Positions 27,173-35,255 of a stretch of 64,000 nucleotides of DNA are shown piece by piece. Below the pieces are notes generated by a model. The model made no database searches. It was not told the origin of the DNA and saw only the letters and a program-made list of their open reading frames with translations. The number at the start of each line of letters is the position of its first letter. Within the stretch, counting starts at the first letter, position 1. The stretch is from Lentisphaeraceae bacterium (lineage in GTDB: Bacteria > Verrucomicrobiota > Lentisphaeria > Lentisphaerales > Lentisphaeraceae): contig JAJPOQ010000022.1 of the NCBI GenBank assembly GCA_021232515.1, positions 1-64,000 of the forward strand. The letters are read 5' to 3'. Made by a program: the position numbers and the translations under genes.

Positions 27173-28491
27173 TTAAACTATTTGCTTTCCTTTTATTTAC
27201 TCTTAGTTCTTTCGCTGCAACAGATACTAAGCATGTAGTCTTCATTACAGGCCACGATGAACTAAGTCATGGAGAGCATGAGTATCGTGCTGGTGCGAAA
27301 CTCATGGCGAAAAAGTTGAATGAATCTGGCTTGCCAATTAAGGCGACAGTTCTCGAAGGTTATTGGCCAGAAGACGAAAAAGAGCTTTTAGAAGCAGACT
27401 CATTGATTGTTTACTCTGACGGTTTGGGTAACCACATAATGAATGGCTATTTTCAAATGATGGATCTTTGGGTGAAGTCTGGTAAATCCGTTGGTTTTCT
27501 TCATAAATCTATTCAAGTTCCTAAAGGTCACAAAAGTAAGATGATGATGTCATGGACAGGAGGTTACTATGAGAAATATTACTCGACAGATCCTCAGTGG
27601 GAATGCGATGCCATTTTAAACAAGAATCATGAGATAAGTAATGGTGTCGGGAAGTTTAAGGTTAGAGATGAATGGCTTTTTAATATTCGCTTTGATAAGA
27701 AGTTGAAACTAACTCCGATTCTTTCGGGGAAGCCAGATGACTTGGCTCGTTCAGGCAAATACACGTCTCACCAAAGCGAAATACCTTCAGTGTCTAAAAA
27801 TAAAGGCAGAGAAGAGACAGTTATGTGGACTCACCAGGGGAAAGACCAAGGACGATCTTTTGTTTTTGCAGGAGGGCACTATCACGAAAACTGGAATCGC
27901 AAAAATTTACTTAAGTTAGTTTTAAACGCGATAGTTTGGAGCACAGGTTTAGAAGTCCCAGAGAAAGGTGTTTCCTTCACTAAAGTGACAGATGCAGAGC
28001 TGGATGCCGATATGAGTGAAGATAGAGCTGATACTGTCTGGCAGAATGAAAAGTCTATACTGATGAAAGCGTCATTGAAGTTTAGTAGTGGAATTATTAC
28101 AGATAAGTCTCCTGGTAAATCAGTTGCTATCGATATTCCTGTAGGCAACGAAAAAGAGTTGACTTTACTTGTTCTAGATGGAGGGAATGGCATTAGTTGT
28201 GACCATACTGTTTGGGCATCCCCTACATTGCACTTTGGAGAGTCTAAAAAAAAATTGACCGATTATAAGTGGGAACAGGCCGTGACAGGTTGGCGTTCAA
28301 TCTTGATTGATAAAGGTTTGAATGGTCAAGACCTGAAGTTAAACGGTGAATTAGTTACAGGCATAGCCTCGCATAGTGTATCAGTTATTCGTTATAAACT
28401 TCCAGAGGGAGTGACGCGTTTTACAACTACTGCAGGTTTAGCAGACTCTAGAGTGGGTGGTTCTGTACAGTTTCAGGTTTATTTGAAATAA
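27169..28491 (+). CDS. ThuA-like domain protein with C-terminal NPCBM domain
   Basis: 440 residues with signal peptide MIKLFAFLLFTLSSFA. The ThuA-like domain (about 20-265) has VVFITGHDELSHGEHEYR, YSDGLGNHIM and GGHYHENWNR; it is the trehalose-utilisation-type class I glutamine-amidotransferase-like fold, common in secreted PVC proteins and of uncertain reaction. The C-terminal part (about 320-440) is a second NPCBM-like module (TLLVLDGGNGISCDHTVWASP, GIASHSVSVIRYKLPEG), similar to that of the upstream FecR protein. Translationally coupled (ATGA). It ends one base before the convergent ComEC gene. Probably the effector of this sigma operon. Confidence 0.85.
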   Translation: MIKLFAFLLFTLSSFAATDTKHVVFITGHDELSHGEHEYRAGAKLMAKKLNESGLPIKATVLEGYWPEDEKELLEADSLIVYSDGLGNHIMNGYFQMMDLWVKSGKSVGFLHKSIQVPKGHKSKMMMSWTGGYYEKYYSTDPQWECDAILNKNHEISNGVGKFKVRDEWLFNIRFDKKLKLTPILSGKPDDLARSGKYTSHQSEIPSVSKNKGREETVMWTHQGKDQGRSFVFAGGHYHENWNRKNLLKLVLNAIVWSTGLEVPEKGVSFTKVTDAELDADMSEDRADTVWQNEKSILMKASLKFSSGIITDKSPGKSVAIDIPVGNEKELTLLVLDGGNGISCDHTVWASPTLHFGESKKKLTDYKWEQAVTGWRSILIDKGLNGQDLKLNGELVTGIASHSVSVIRYKLPEGVTRFTTTAGLADSRVGGSVQFQVYLK

Positions 28492-28492
28492 C

Positions 28493-30562
28493 TTACAGAT
28501 AGAGTATTTCACTTGAGTTTGTATTCTGATACTCATTTTCAAAAATATGGACTTTATCTCTGTAGTTAATTTTTATAGTTGTTGATTCATACTTTTTAGT
28601 CTGAATTTGTATGCGTAGAGTTTCTCCTCCTGCCAGTCTTTCCTGAAAGGTGAATGACTCCTCCTCACTGCTTTGTTGAAATGTTATTTCTTGATTTGCT
28701 GTTTTCCTGCTTTGGTATTCGCCATGAGTTGCTAGAAGCTTCTTTTTGAAGTAGTGATTTTTGTTTTTAGGAAAGTACACTTTTTGTATTTTAGATGATT
28801 CTTTTATGTCAGCAAGATATTTTGTTTGTGCAGACTTTGCTTGAGTGAAAACAATCATATCAAAATCTTGGTTAATCTCATCTCTGACCATTTCGTAAGA
28901 ATTACAGTTGACTCCATACTTCTTATCTTCAAAGTTTATCACCAAGCTAGGAATATTTGCTCCAGTTGAAGAGTAGATTTTTATGTAATTCTCTCTTTGA
29001 GGTAAAGAAATAAAAAGATAAGCGAGAACACAGAGCGAGAGAACCTTTTTACTTGGTGCTTTCTTGATAAGAACTGTAAAGAAAAGTGTATATGTGAGAA
29101 GAATGAAGAGAGGATTGACCTCAGGTGTCTTCCAAAAAACTGCTCCCATTGAGCAGAGTTTATCTAGTGACGAAATCAAGGTTTCTTGAATTGTATAAAT
29201 GAATGAAAAACCTGTTAGGCTGAGGGCTGCCAAGTAAAATATAAGCAAAGCAATTGAGCTTGTAAAAATATTTATAATGAAAGCCATAGGACTGACAGTT
29301 TGGTTTAATAGAATGTTGAGGCCCCATGAAGATAAGGACGCCGTTAGACTGCAAAGAAGAAGCATTATAAACTTATGAGATAGTGAAAGTGTCGGAGGTG
29401 AACTGCCTTTCCATTTATTTCTCTCATTGAGAGTTATGAAAAAGAACAGGCTTTTCTCGTAAACTAAGACAAGACTTGTTGTGATTGTGAAAGTGTAGAT
29501 AAAGCCAGCAGAGACAATGTTTAGCGGATTCATGATCAGAAGTATGGTTGCAGACAGTGCAAGATTGTTGAGGCCTGTCGATGGCAGTCGGTATGCTCTG
29601 GCAATGTTCCACACTGATAACATGACAAAAGCTCGAATAGCCGATGGTGGGCATCCAGTCATAAAGACATAGATCCAAACTAGACTTAAGAGAAGATATG
29701 TTTGGCTTGGTTTACTTACTGGGATTAGCCTGATGAAGGAAAAGAAGAATAGAGCTGCAATACCCACGTGTAGTCCAGAAACCGCAAATAAATGTGCAGT
29801 TCCACTTTTTTGATAAATATCTCGTTCTTGAGGTTTAAGAATTCCTTTATAGCCAAAGAAGATAGAGGCTAAAAGCCGTTTGTTTTTATCTAGCGAGATA
29901 CCTTTTGTGGCTTTCGCTATAATTTGATTTCGCCAAAGATAAATTTGGCGGCATATAGAGTCATAACGGCTAACTGAATTTAAGCTTGAAGTTTTATCAG
30001 CTCGAACAAAATAAAGTATACCATTTGACTTAAGGTGAGTTTCATATGAGAAGATTTTACTGAGCTTCGGAGTCGAAACTTTTCTAAATGCTCCTTCGAC
30101 TTCAATCGTATCTCCAAACTTATATTTATCGTCTATTTGAGACAAACGAATTTTCGTTTTGAAGTCCTGCCAGCGATTATTTAAGAAAATTTCATCAGTT
30201 TTTATAATAAAAGCCGTTTTATCTACGTTCCATTGTAAGGTTTTATCTGGGAAGTGCACATTTGTAACAGTCCCTCTAACTTTTGCATAGAAATTTTGGT
30301 TAGAGGTATAAGGTTGTTTACTTGGGCCGATATTTAAGAAGCCAAAAAGTATTCCTGCTGTGAGAAGAGGGATAAGCCATTTTCCATTTTTTGTTTGTTT
30401 CCAGATATGGATGACAGGAAATGCTAAAATGGTAGTTAAATAAGATGCTGTGGTTAGGTATGGTAATGAGAGCGATAGGCTGAGAAGTCCTGTCGATAAG
30501 AATAATGACAAGCAAGGAATTGCTGGATTATTCATAGTTTTGTCAATTAATTTTGAAATCAT
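28493..30562 (-). CDS. ComEC/Rec2-like membrane protein with degenerate beta-lactamase-like domain
   Basis: 689 residues; AAGGG lies upstream of MISKLIDKTMNNP. Several N-terminal membrane segments and a DUF4131-type soluble region precede the competence core (FAVSGLHVGIAALF at about 255, TGCPPSAIRAFVMLSVWNIA), which defines the ComEC/Rec2 DNA-uptake channel family. The C-terminal part (about 515-600) aligns with the metallo-beta-lactamase domain of ComEC, but the usual H-x-D-x-D-H ligand motif after a 'DxxVxT' strand reads TQAKSAQTKY. It therefore probably cannot bind catalytic metal or cut DNA. Gene symbol withheld because of that. It may still translocate single-stranded DNA. Confidence 0.8.
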   Translation of the reverse strand: MISKLIDKTMNNPAIPCLSLFLSTGLLSLSLSLPYLTTASYLTTILAFPVIHIWKQTKNGKWLIPLLTAGILFGFLNIGPSKQPYTSNQNFYAKVRGTVTNVHFPDKTLQWNVDKTAFIIKTDEIFLNNRWQDFKTKIRLSQIDDKYKFGDTIEVEGAFRKVSTPKLSKIFSYETHLKSNGILYFVRADKTSSLNSVSRYDSICRQIYLWRNQIIAKATKGISLDKNKRLLASIFFGYKGILKPQERDIYQKSGTAHLFAVSGLHVGIAALFFFSFIRLIPVSKPSQTYLLLSLVWIYVFMTGCPPSAIRAFVMLSVWNIARAYRLPSTGLNNLALSATILLIMNPLNIVSAGFIYTFTITTSLVLVYEKSLFFFITLNERNKWKGSSPPTLSLSHKFIMLLLCSLTASLSSWGLNILLNQTVSPMAFIINIFTSSIALLIFYLAALSLTGFSFIYTIQETLISSLDKLCSMGAVFWKTPEVNPLFILLTYTLFFTVLIKKAPSKKVLSLCVLAYLFISLPQRENYIKIYSSTGANIPSLVINFEDKKYGVNCNSYEMVRDEINQDFDMIVFTQAKSAQTKYLADIKESSKIQKVYFPKNKNHYFKKKLLATHGEYQSRKTANQEITFQQSSEEESFTFQERLAGGETLRIQIQTKKYESTTIKINYRDKVHIFENEYQNTNSSEILYL

Positions 30563-30651
30563 GTATGTACCCTTGTAAGACGAATAGACTCTAATGGTCT
30601 AAAGTTGTCAATCGGTACAATAAAAGTTGTAGAACCAGGGAAAAGAATTTT

Positions 30652-32013
30652 ATGAAGCGCTATTTCTTCACAATGTTATTAATCGCATCACTATCTGCTT
30701 TCGCAGAATTAAGTATTAAAAATGAAAAAGATCGAGTTCTTCTTGAAGATGCAGTGATCTTATCTTCTAAGTTCCTAGCTAAAGATTCCAAAAGTGCTGA
30801 AGGGAATGCTCTCCTAAAGTTTGCATCTTGGTTAGATGCAACTGATAAGCGTATTAAGGCGATGAAGGCTAAAGCTATATTTGGTGATAAAATAGAAGCT
30901 TTATCGGGATCGATTACGACAGATTTATTTATTCGTAAAATACTAAACCGTCAAGATGAATTAAAAAGTAGCACATCTACAAGATTGCTCTACATAGTGG
31001 TGGGAAAATCAATAGCACCATCTAACTCAAAAATGTCAGCTCTTTACAGCGAATTTAGTAACTATGAGCTGAATTTGGATAAGCTTTTAAAAGATGCGCC
31101 TAGGCCTGTGAAAATTGATTTGGTTGCTGAAAAGGCTAAAGCAGAAAGAGAAGCTGTTAAAATAGAAGAAGACAATAAAACTTTAAAAGAGTCTTACAAC
31201 AATGGTGCATCAGCAGAAGATGTCGAGTTAATCCTAGATGGTACAACATTTAAATCGTTTAACTATTCTGAAAGCACAGTTTTAGATGCAATTAATCGTA
31301 TTACTCATAAGCTTTATTGGCGTGGAGTACAGATGAAAATTCAGGGTAACCGAATTAGTTATTCGTCCACAACAAAATCAACCAATGGTGCAGTCTACTA
31401 TCATGGACCACTTCAAATACCTAATTTTGAAGAGTATTCAGTAGAAAATAAAACCGTACGTCAAGTCTTGGATCATATTTCCACAAACATTCGTGTTTTA
31501 TGGAAAGTACAGGATGGCGCCATTGTGTTTTATGATGATGAAGTTCCAGATCCAGAAATACCTGAAGGAGGTTTAGCCTCAAATATGATGAAGGATTTGA
31601 TGAAAGGCAGTTTGAAGGAACTGCTTAAATACCGTGGGAAAACAATTGAGATGAATGGCTTAATTACTGGAATCGGTCGTCATGATTACAAAACGGACTT
31701 TTTAGCTCTAGATGGTGGTAGTGTAAGAATTTACATTAATAAGTCTGATGTTGATGAAAAAATGTACAGAAGACTAAATACTAGCATTGATGATTGGAAA
31801 AAAGAAGGTGGTAATGCGGCCTTAATCAAGAAGTTAAGACAAATGAAGTTAGACGGCGAAGAGATAGATCGCCGTACAGTTGGTAATGCAACAGCTTTTG
31901 TTCAATTTAAAGCTAAAGTAGACGGGATTGACCGTGGTCGCTTAGTTTTCAAAGAAGTTAAGTACATTAAAATTGAAGAAAGTGGTGAGTACTTAATTAA
32001 AAATATGAACTAG
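30652..32013 (+). CDS. Secreted protein with STN-like and OB-fold (tRNA_anti-like) regions
   Basis: 453 residues, signal peptide MKRYFFTMLLIASLSAFA, AGGGAA upstream. A helical N-terminal part (20-190) ends in a charged coiled stretch (KAKAEREAVKIEEDNK). Middle: TVRQVLDHISTNIRVLWKVQDGAIVFYD resembles the secretin/TonB short N-terminal (STN) domain. C-terminal (about 325-450): LLKYRGKTIEMNGLITGIG, and GNATAFVQFKAKVDGIDRGRLVFKEVKYI, resembling the tRNA_anti-like OB fold. I do not recognise the full architecture. It is followed 40 bases later by a soluble ExbD-like protein on the same strand, and it begins a new rightward unit across from ComEC. Confidence 0.6.
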   Translation: MKRYFFTMLLIASLSAFAELSIKNEKDRVLLEDAVILSSKFLAKDSKSAEGNALLKFASWLDATDKRIKAMKAKAIFGDKIEALSGSITTDLFIRKILNRQDELKSSTSTRLLYIVVGKSIAPSNSKMSALYSEFSNYELNLDKLLKDAPRPVKIDLVAEKAKAEREAVKIEEDNKTLKESYNNGASAEDVELILDGTTFKSFNYSESTVLDAINRITHKLYWRGVQMKIQGNRISYSSTTKSTNGAVYYHGPLQIPNFEEYSVENKTVRQVLDHISTNIRVLWKVQDGAIVFYDDEVPDPEIPEGGLASNMMKDLMKGSLKELLKYRGKTIEMNGLITGIGRHDYKTDFLALDGGSVRIYINKSDVDEKMYRRLNTSIDDWKKEGGNAALIKKLRQMKLDGEEIDRRTVGNATAFVQFKAKVDGIDRGRLVFKEVKYIKIEESGEYLIKNMN

Positions 32014-32053
32014 TTAGTTTTTATTTTTGAAAACTAGTCTTACACTAAAGCCT

Positions 32054-32404
32054 ATGAAGAAAACTCTTAAAATACTATCTGCTATCTGTTTGGGAAGCAT
32101 AATTCCGGTTTCGGCGTATGCTGAAGATCAGGGTTCTGCACTCGTTACAGATGCTGAATTTGAGCAGATAAATATATCAATAGATAGTGATGGTAGAGTT
32201 TGTTTAGAAGGCATGCCTGTCTCGATCAAAGAACTTAAAGAGTTTATAAGTTCTTATGTAGATGGAGACAAGGCTATAGTTGTTGTGGTCGCTGATGAAG
32301 AATCAACGGCCGAACTAGTCTTGAGAGTGATGAACATCTGTTGTAATTATAAAATTAACAAAGTGAAGCTCATCTACTCTCCTGCTTGGAATCACAAAAG
32401 CTAA
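32054..32404 (+). CDS. Small secreted ExbD/TolR periplasmic-domain-like protein
   Basis: Start at 32054 (MKKTLKILSAICLGSII..AYA) gives a clean signal peptide; an in-frame TTG at 32027 would add nine residues with no benefit. 116 residues. The mature part NISIDSDGRVCLEGMPVSIKELKEF and IVVVVADEESTAELVLRVMNICC..INKVKLIY follows the ExbD/TolR periplasmic domain pattern (dG-x-x-x-x-g-x-x-v then a D and a C-terminal V-x-L strand). The transmembrane anchor of normal ExbD is replaced by a cleavable signal. It overlaps the convergent ABC-F gene by 4 bases. Confidence 0.55.
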   Translation: MKKTLKILSAICLGSIIPVSAYAEDQGSALVTDAEFEQINISIDSDGRVCLEGMPVSIKELKEFISSYVDGDKAIVVVVADEESTAELVLRVMNICCNYKINKVKLIYSPAWNHKS

Positions 32405-34014
32405 GCTTTAGCGTTTTTCTTCTTCCAAGCTTCGTAGTCTTCCATATTTCCTGGATAGTTAGTGATCTTGCCATCTTCTATCTCAAGCACTCTTGTTGCC
32501 AATGAGTTTACAAACTCTCGGTCGTGACTTACGAAAATTACCGGTTGTTCAACTAAAGTTAATGCATAGTTCAATGCTTCGATTGCTTCTAGGTCCAAGT
32601 GATTGGTAGGTTCGTCGAGAATAAGGACGTTACCACCTTCAAGAAGCATTTTGGCAATTATAAGCCTAGCTTTTTCGCCACCAGAAAGAACATTGATTTT
32701 CTTTTCAACTTCTTCTTTTCTAAAAAGCATCTTACCCATGTGACTACGTAGGTCTTGGTCAGTGATACCCTCATTTGGACAGAATTGACCTAGCCAATCA
32801 ATCGCAGTCATATCTGGATTAAGGAAGTTAGTGTTATCCTGTGGGAAGTAACTGATTTGAATCGTGTCACCATGCTTAACACTACCTGAGTCAGGCTCTA
32901 TTTCTTTAATAAGAGCTTTGAGTAAAGTTGTCTTACCAACACCATTTGAACCAATGATTGCGACTCGTTCATCGTTAGCGATATTTAAGCTGAAGTCTTT
33001 GAATAGTTCGTCATCATATGTCTTTGAGATCTCTTCGGCTTCGATCACTTGCTCACCAAGCTTCTCTAAAGGTTTGAAGCGGATATATGGTGAAATTCTG
33101 CTACTTGGCTTAAATTCGTCAACTTGCATTCTTTCAAGTTCTTTACGTCTAGCAGTAGCTTGTTTTGCTTTACTTGCGTTTGCACCGAAACGAGAGATAA
33201 AGGTCTTGAGCTCAGTAGCTCTTTTCTCTTTCTTCTCGTTATCTCTTTGTTGTCTTTCGAGAGCGATTTCATTGGCGATCATGAATGAATCATAGTTGCC
33301 AGAGAAAAGTCTTAGTTCAGAGTAGTCTAAGTCAGCAGTGTCAGTACAAAGAGAGTTAAGGAAGTAACGGTCATGCGATATGACTAAAACGGTACCAGTG
33401 TGACGCGAAAGGAAGTTAACTAACCAGTCGATAGTTTCCATGTCAAGATGGTTGGTAGGTTCGTCCAGTAGCATGATGTCTGGGTTTGCAAATAGAATTT
33501 GCGCTAGGAGAACTCTGAATTTTAGTCCGCCTGAAAGCGTGTTCATTTTCTCGCCATGAGAGTCTTCATTTATACCAAGTCCGCTAAGAACTTTAGACGC
33601 GTCTGCTTCCATGGTGTAGCCACCATTGTCGCCGAAGTCTATCTCTAACTCACCGTATAGACGATCACTTTCTTCATCAGTTATTTCACCAGTGTCAGAC
33701 TTCGCATAGAGTTCTTCGCGCTCAAGGTGAAGTTTCCAAAGTTTTTCGTTGCCCATATATACAGTGTCGATGACTTTGAAGTCATCGTACTCATAATGGT
33801 CCTGTTTTAGGAAAGCCATACTACAGTCTTTGTCGATCGAGACTTGGCCGCTAGTTTGTTCTAGCTCACCACTAAGGATTTTCATGAATGTCGATTTACC
33901 GACGCCATTTGCACCGATAATACCATATCGTGCACCAGGAAGGAATTTTACAGAAACGTTTTCGAAAAGAATTTTCTTTCCGAATCTCATAGAAAGGTTT
34001 GAAGCAGCAATCAT
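32401..34014 (-). CDS. ybiT: ABC-F family ATPase, YbiT/EttA-type
   Basis: 537 residues with two ABC domains and no membrane segment. Walker A motifs GANGVGKST (34-42) and GSNGVGKTT (about 352-360), two LSGG signatures, and two DEPTNHLD Walker B motifs. The inter-domain linker (ERQQRDNEKKEKRATELKTFISRF) is the ABC-F P-site tRNA interaction motif region. The family acts on the ribosomal E site to modulate translation. YbiT-like is the closest fit because the linker lacks an antibiotic-resistance extension and the length is about 530; the exact subfamily is uncertain. No Shine-Dalgarno is clear. A TTGACA promoter lies on the minus strand about 80-110 bases upstream. Confidence 0.9.
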   Translation of the reverse strand: MIAASNLSMRFGKKILFENVSVKFLPGARYGIIGANGVGKSTFMKILSGELEQTSGQVSIDKDCSMAFLKQDHYEYDDFKVIDTVYMGNEKLWKLHLEREELYAKSDTGEITDEESDRLYGELEIDFGDNGGYTMEADASKVLSGLGINEDSHGEKMNTLSGGLKFRVLLAQILFANPDIMLLDEPTNHLDMETIDWLVNFLSRHTGTVLVISHDRYFLNSLCTDTADLDYSELRLFSGNYDSFMIANEIALERQQRDNEKKEKRATELKTFISRFGANASKAKQATARRKELERMQVDEFKPSSRISPYIRFKPLEKLGEQVIEAEEISKTYDDELFKDFSLNIANDERVAIIGSNGVGKTTLLKALIKEIEPDSGSVKHGDTIQISYFPQDNTNFLNPDMTAIDWLGQFCPNEGITDQDLRSHMGKMLFRKEEVEKKINVLSGGEKARLIIAKMLLEGGNVLILDEPTNHLDLEAIEALNYALTLVEQPVIFVSHDREFVNSLATRVLEIEDGKITNYPGNMEDYEAWKKKNAKA

Positions 34015-34094
34015 AATTTAAAAGTGATATCTAAAATTTATAAGTTTAAGAATAAAAAATGCACGAAGGCAATCTTTTATGAAAATTGTCGGGT

Positions 34095-34122
34095 AAGATA
34101 AAATAGCTGGATTTAATGTCAA
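34095..34122 (-). promoter_or_regulatory. Putative sigma-70 promoter of the ABC-F gene
   Basis: On the minus strand TTGACA (34122-34117) and TATCTT (34100-34095) are 16 bases apart. Transcription would start near 34088 and give a leader of about 73 bases to the ABC-F start at 34014. It lies in the short gap after the pseudouridine synthase gene, next to a 6-bp hairpin (GCTCAT/ATGAGC, 34123-34141) that lacks a T-run. Confidence 0.4.
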
Positions 34123-34150
34123 GCTCATTCATTGGATGAGCAGACTATTG

Positions 34151-34849
34151 CTACTTGAAATAGCTTATTTCCTCAGCCGTTAACTCACGGTGTTTTCCTG
34201 AATCGAGCTCCAGGTCTAAGATTATTTCGCCAATAGAGCTACGGTGAAGTGCTACTACTACGTTGCCGACAGCCTCGAACATTCTTTTTACTTGGTGGAA
34301 TCTACCTTCACAAATTTGAAGCTCATATTTGCAATCTTCTAGTTCTTTGATTATTGCAGGAAGAGTGATTTTATCATCATTGTCTAACATGACGCCTTCC
34401 TCAAGTTGAGTCATATCTTCCTTTGTTAAAGGCTCATGACTTGTGACGATATAAGTTTTGAAACATTTCTTTTTAGGAGAAGTTATCTTGTGAGACCATT
34501 TACCATTATCAGTAAGTAAGACTAAACCGGTTGTATCTATATCAAGTCGACCACATGAAAAGGGTTCTCTGGCAGCATATTCTTCGGGAAGTAAATCAAG
34601 AACTGTTCTATTTTTATCATCTTTTGTGCTGCAAATATAGCCCATGGGTTTATTAAGCATGATGTAAATAAATTCTTTGTAGACAAGTTTTTTATCATTG
34701 AAGTAGATACTGTCTGTGTCAGGAGAGATTTTGGTTTGAGGGTTTGTTATAGTTTTATCATTTACAGTTATATTACCTTGGCGAACCTTTTTAGTAGATT
34801 CTGCGCGGCCCATAGTTGTGCACTTTGAGATAAAACGATCAAGTCTCAT
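34151..34849 (-). CDS. RsuA/RluB-family pseudouridine synthase
   Basis: Start at 34849 (MRLDRFISKCTTMGRAES): GGAG sits ten bases upstream; the 18 residues before it (to 34903) would disrupt the S4 N-terminus. 232 residues: S4 RNA-binding domain (1-60), then KPMGYICSTKD, the catalytic Asp motif GRLDIDTTGLVLLTDNGKWSH and FHQVKRMFEAVGN. This is the RsuA/RluB/E/F group; RsuA (16S rRNA) is favoured by the S4 domain and C-terminal signature but members are hard to separate by eye, so no symbol is given. Cytoplasmic rRNA modification. Confidence 0.88.
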   Translation of the reverse strand: MRLDRFISKCTTMGRAESTKKVRQGNITVNDKTITNPQTKISPDTDSIYFNDKKLVYKEFIYIMLNKPMGYICSTKDDKNRTVLDLLPEEYAAREPFSCGRLDIDTTGLVLLTDNGKWSHKITSPKKKCFKTYIVTSHEPLTKEDMTQLEEGVMLDNDDKITLPAIIKELEDCKYELQICEGRFHQVKRMFEAVGNVVVALHRSSIGEIILDLELDSGKHRELTAEEISYFK

Positions 34850-34992
34850 ATTTTTTTTACTCCAGATTTTGCGAGACTTTAGCGGCTTTGTAGTAAAGGT
34901 CAATCACGATTGGAATAGAGTCTTTAGTTGTAAAGTTTGCATTTATAATCCCTGAAGAATTAAATTATTATAAGAAATAAGGGGAGGTAGCT

Positions 34993-35160
34993 ATGATTGA
35001 ACTCTTAGCATTGCTGGCTTATTTCGGTGCAATGGTTGTACCTTTGATTGTGATAGTTGTTTTAGAGTATCATGCCAGCGGGATCATAGAAAAACGGCAC
35101 CATATGGCAATTTTAAAATTTATGAAGAAAAATGCCAAACTGGTGATTCATAAAAAATAG
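34993..35160 (+). CDS. 55-residue single-span membrane protein
   Basis: A small gene with GGGGAGG five bases before its ATG, an unusually perfect ribosome-binding site. Residues 4-25 (LLALLAYFGAMVVPLIVIVVL) form one transmembrane helix, followed by EYHASGIIEKRHHMAILKF and a basic tail (MKKNAKLVIHKK). A rho-independent terminator begins 20 bases after its stop, making it a self-contained transcription unit between rsuA-type and alr genes. I recognise no family. Membrane topology with the basic tail inside predicts the C-terminus in the cytoplasm. Confidence 0.8.
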   Translation: MIELLALLAYFGAMVVPLIVIVVLEYHASGIIEKRHHMAILKFMKKNAKLVIHKK

Positions 35161-35179
35161 TCTTTTATTGTTTAAGATT

Positions 35180-35205
35180 AAGTCCTCACATTGAGGACTT
35201 TTTTG
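35180..35205 (+). terminator. Rho-independent terminator after the 55-residue gene
   Basis: Arms AAGTCCTCA (35180-35188) and TGAGGACTT (35192-35200) pair perfectly over 9 bp with a 3-base loop, followed by TTTT and G. The small gene stops at 35160. The alanine racemase gene starts 50 bases later and is in a separate unit. Confidence 0.85.
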
Positions 35206-35255
35206 TTAATAAAGAGTAGTTTAGAGAATAATAAACTTAACTTGATACAATTTTT

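Noticed and set aside
32864-33295. 143-residue frame on the plus strand
   Set aside because: It lies wholly inside the ABC-F gene in antisense and has no ribosome-binding site or recognisable motif.
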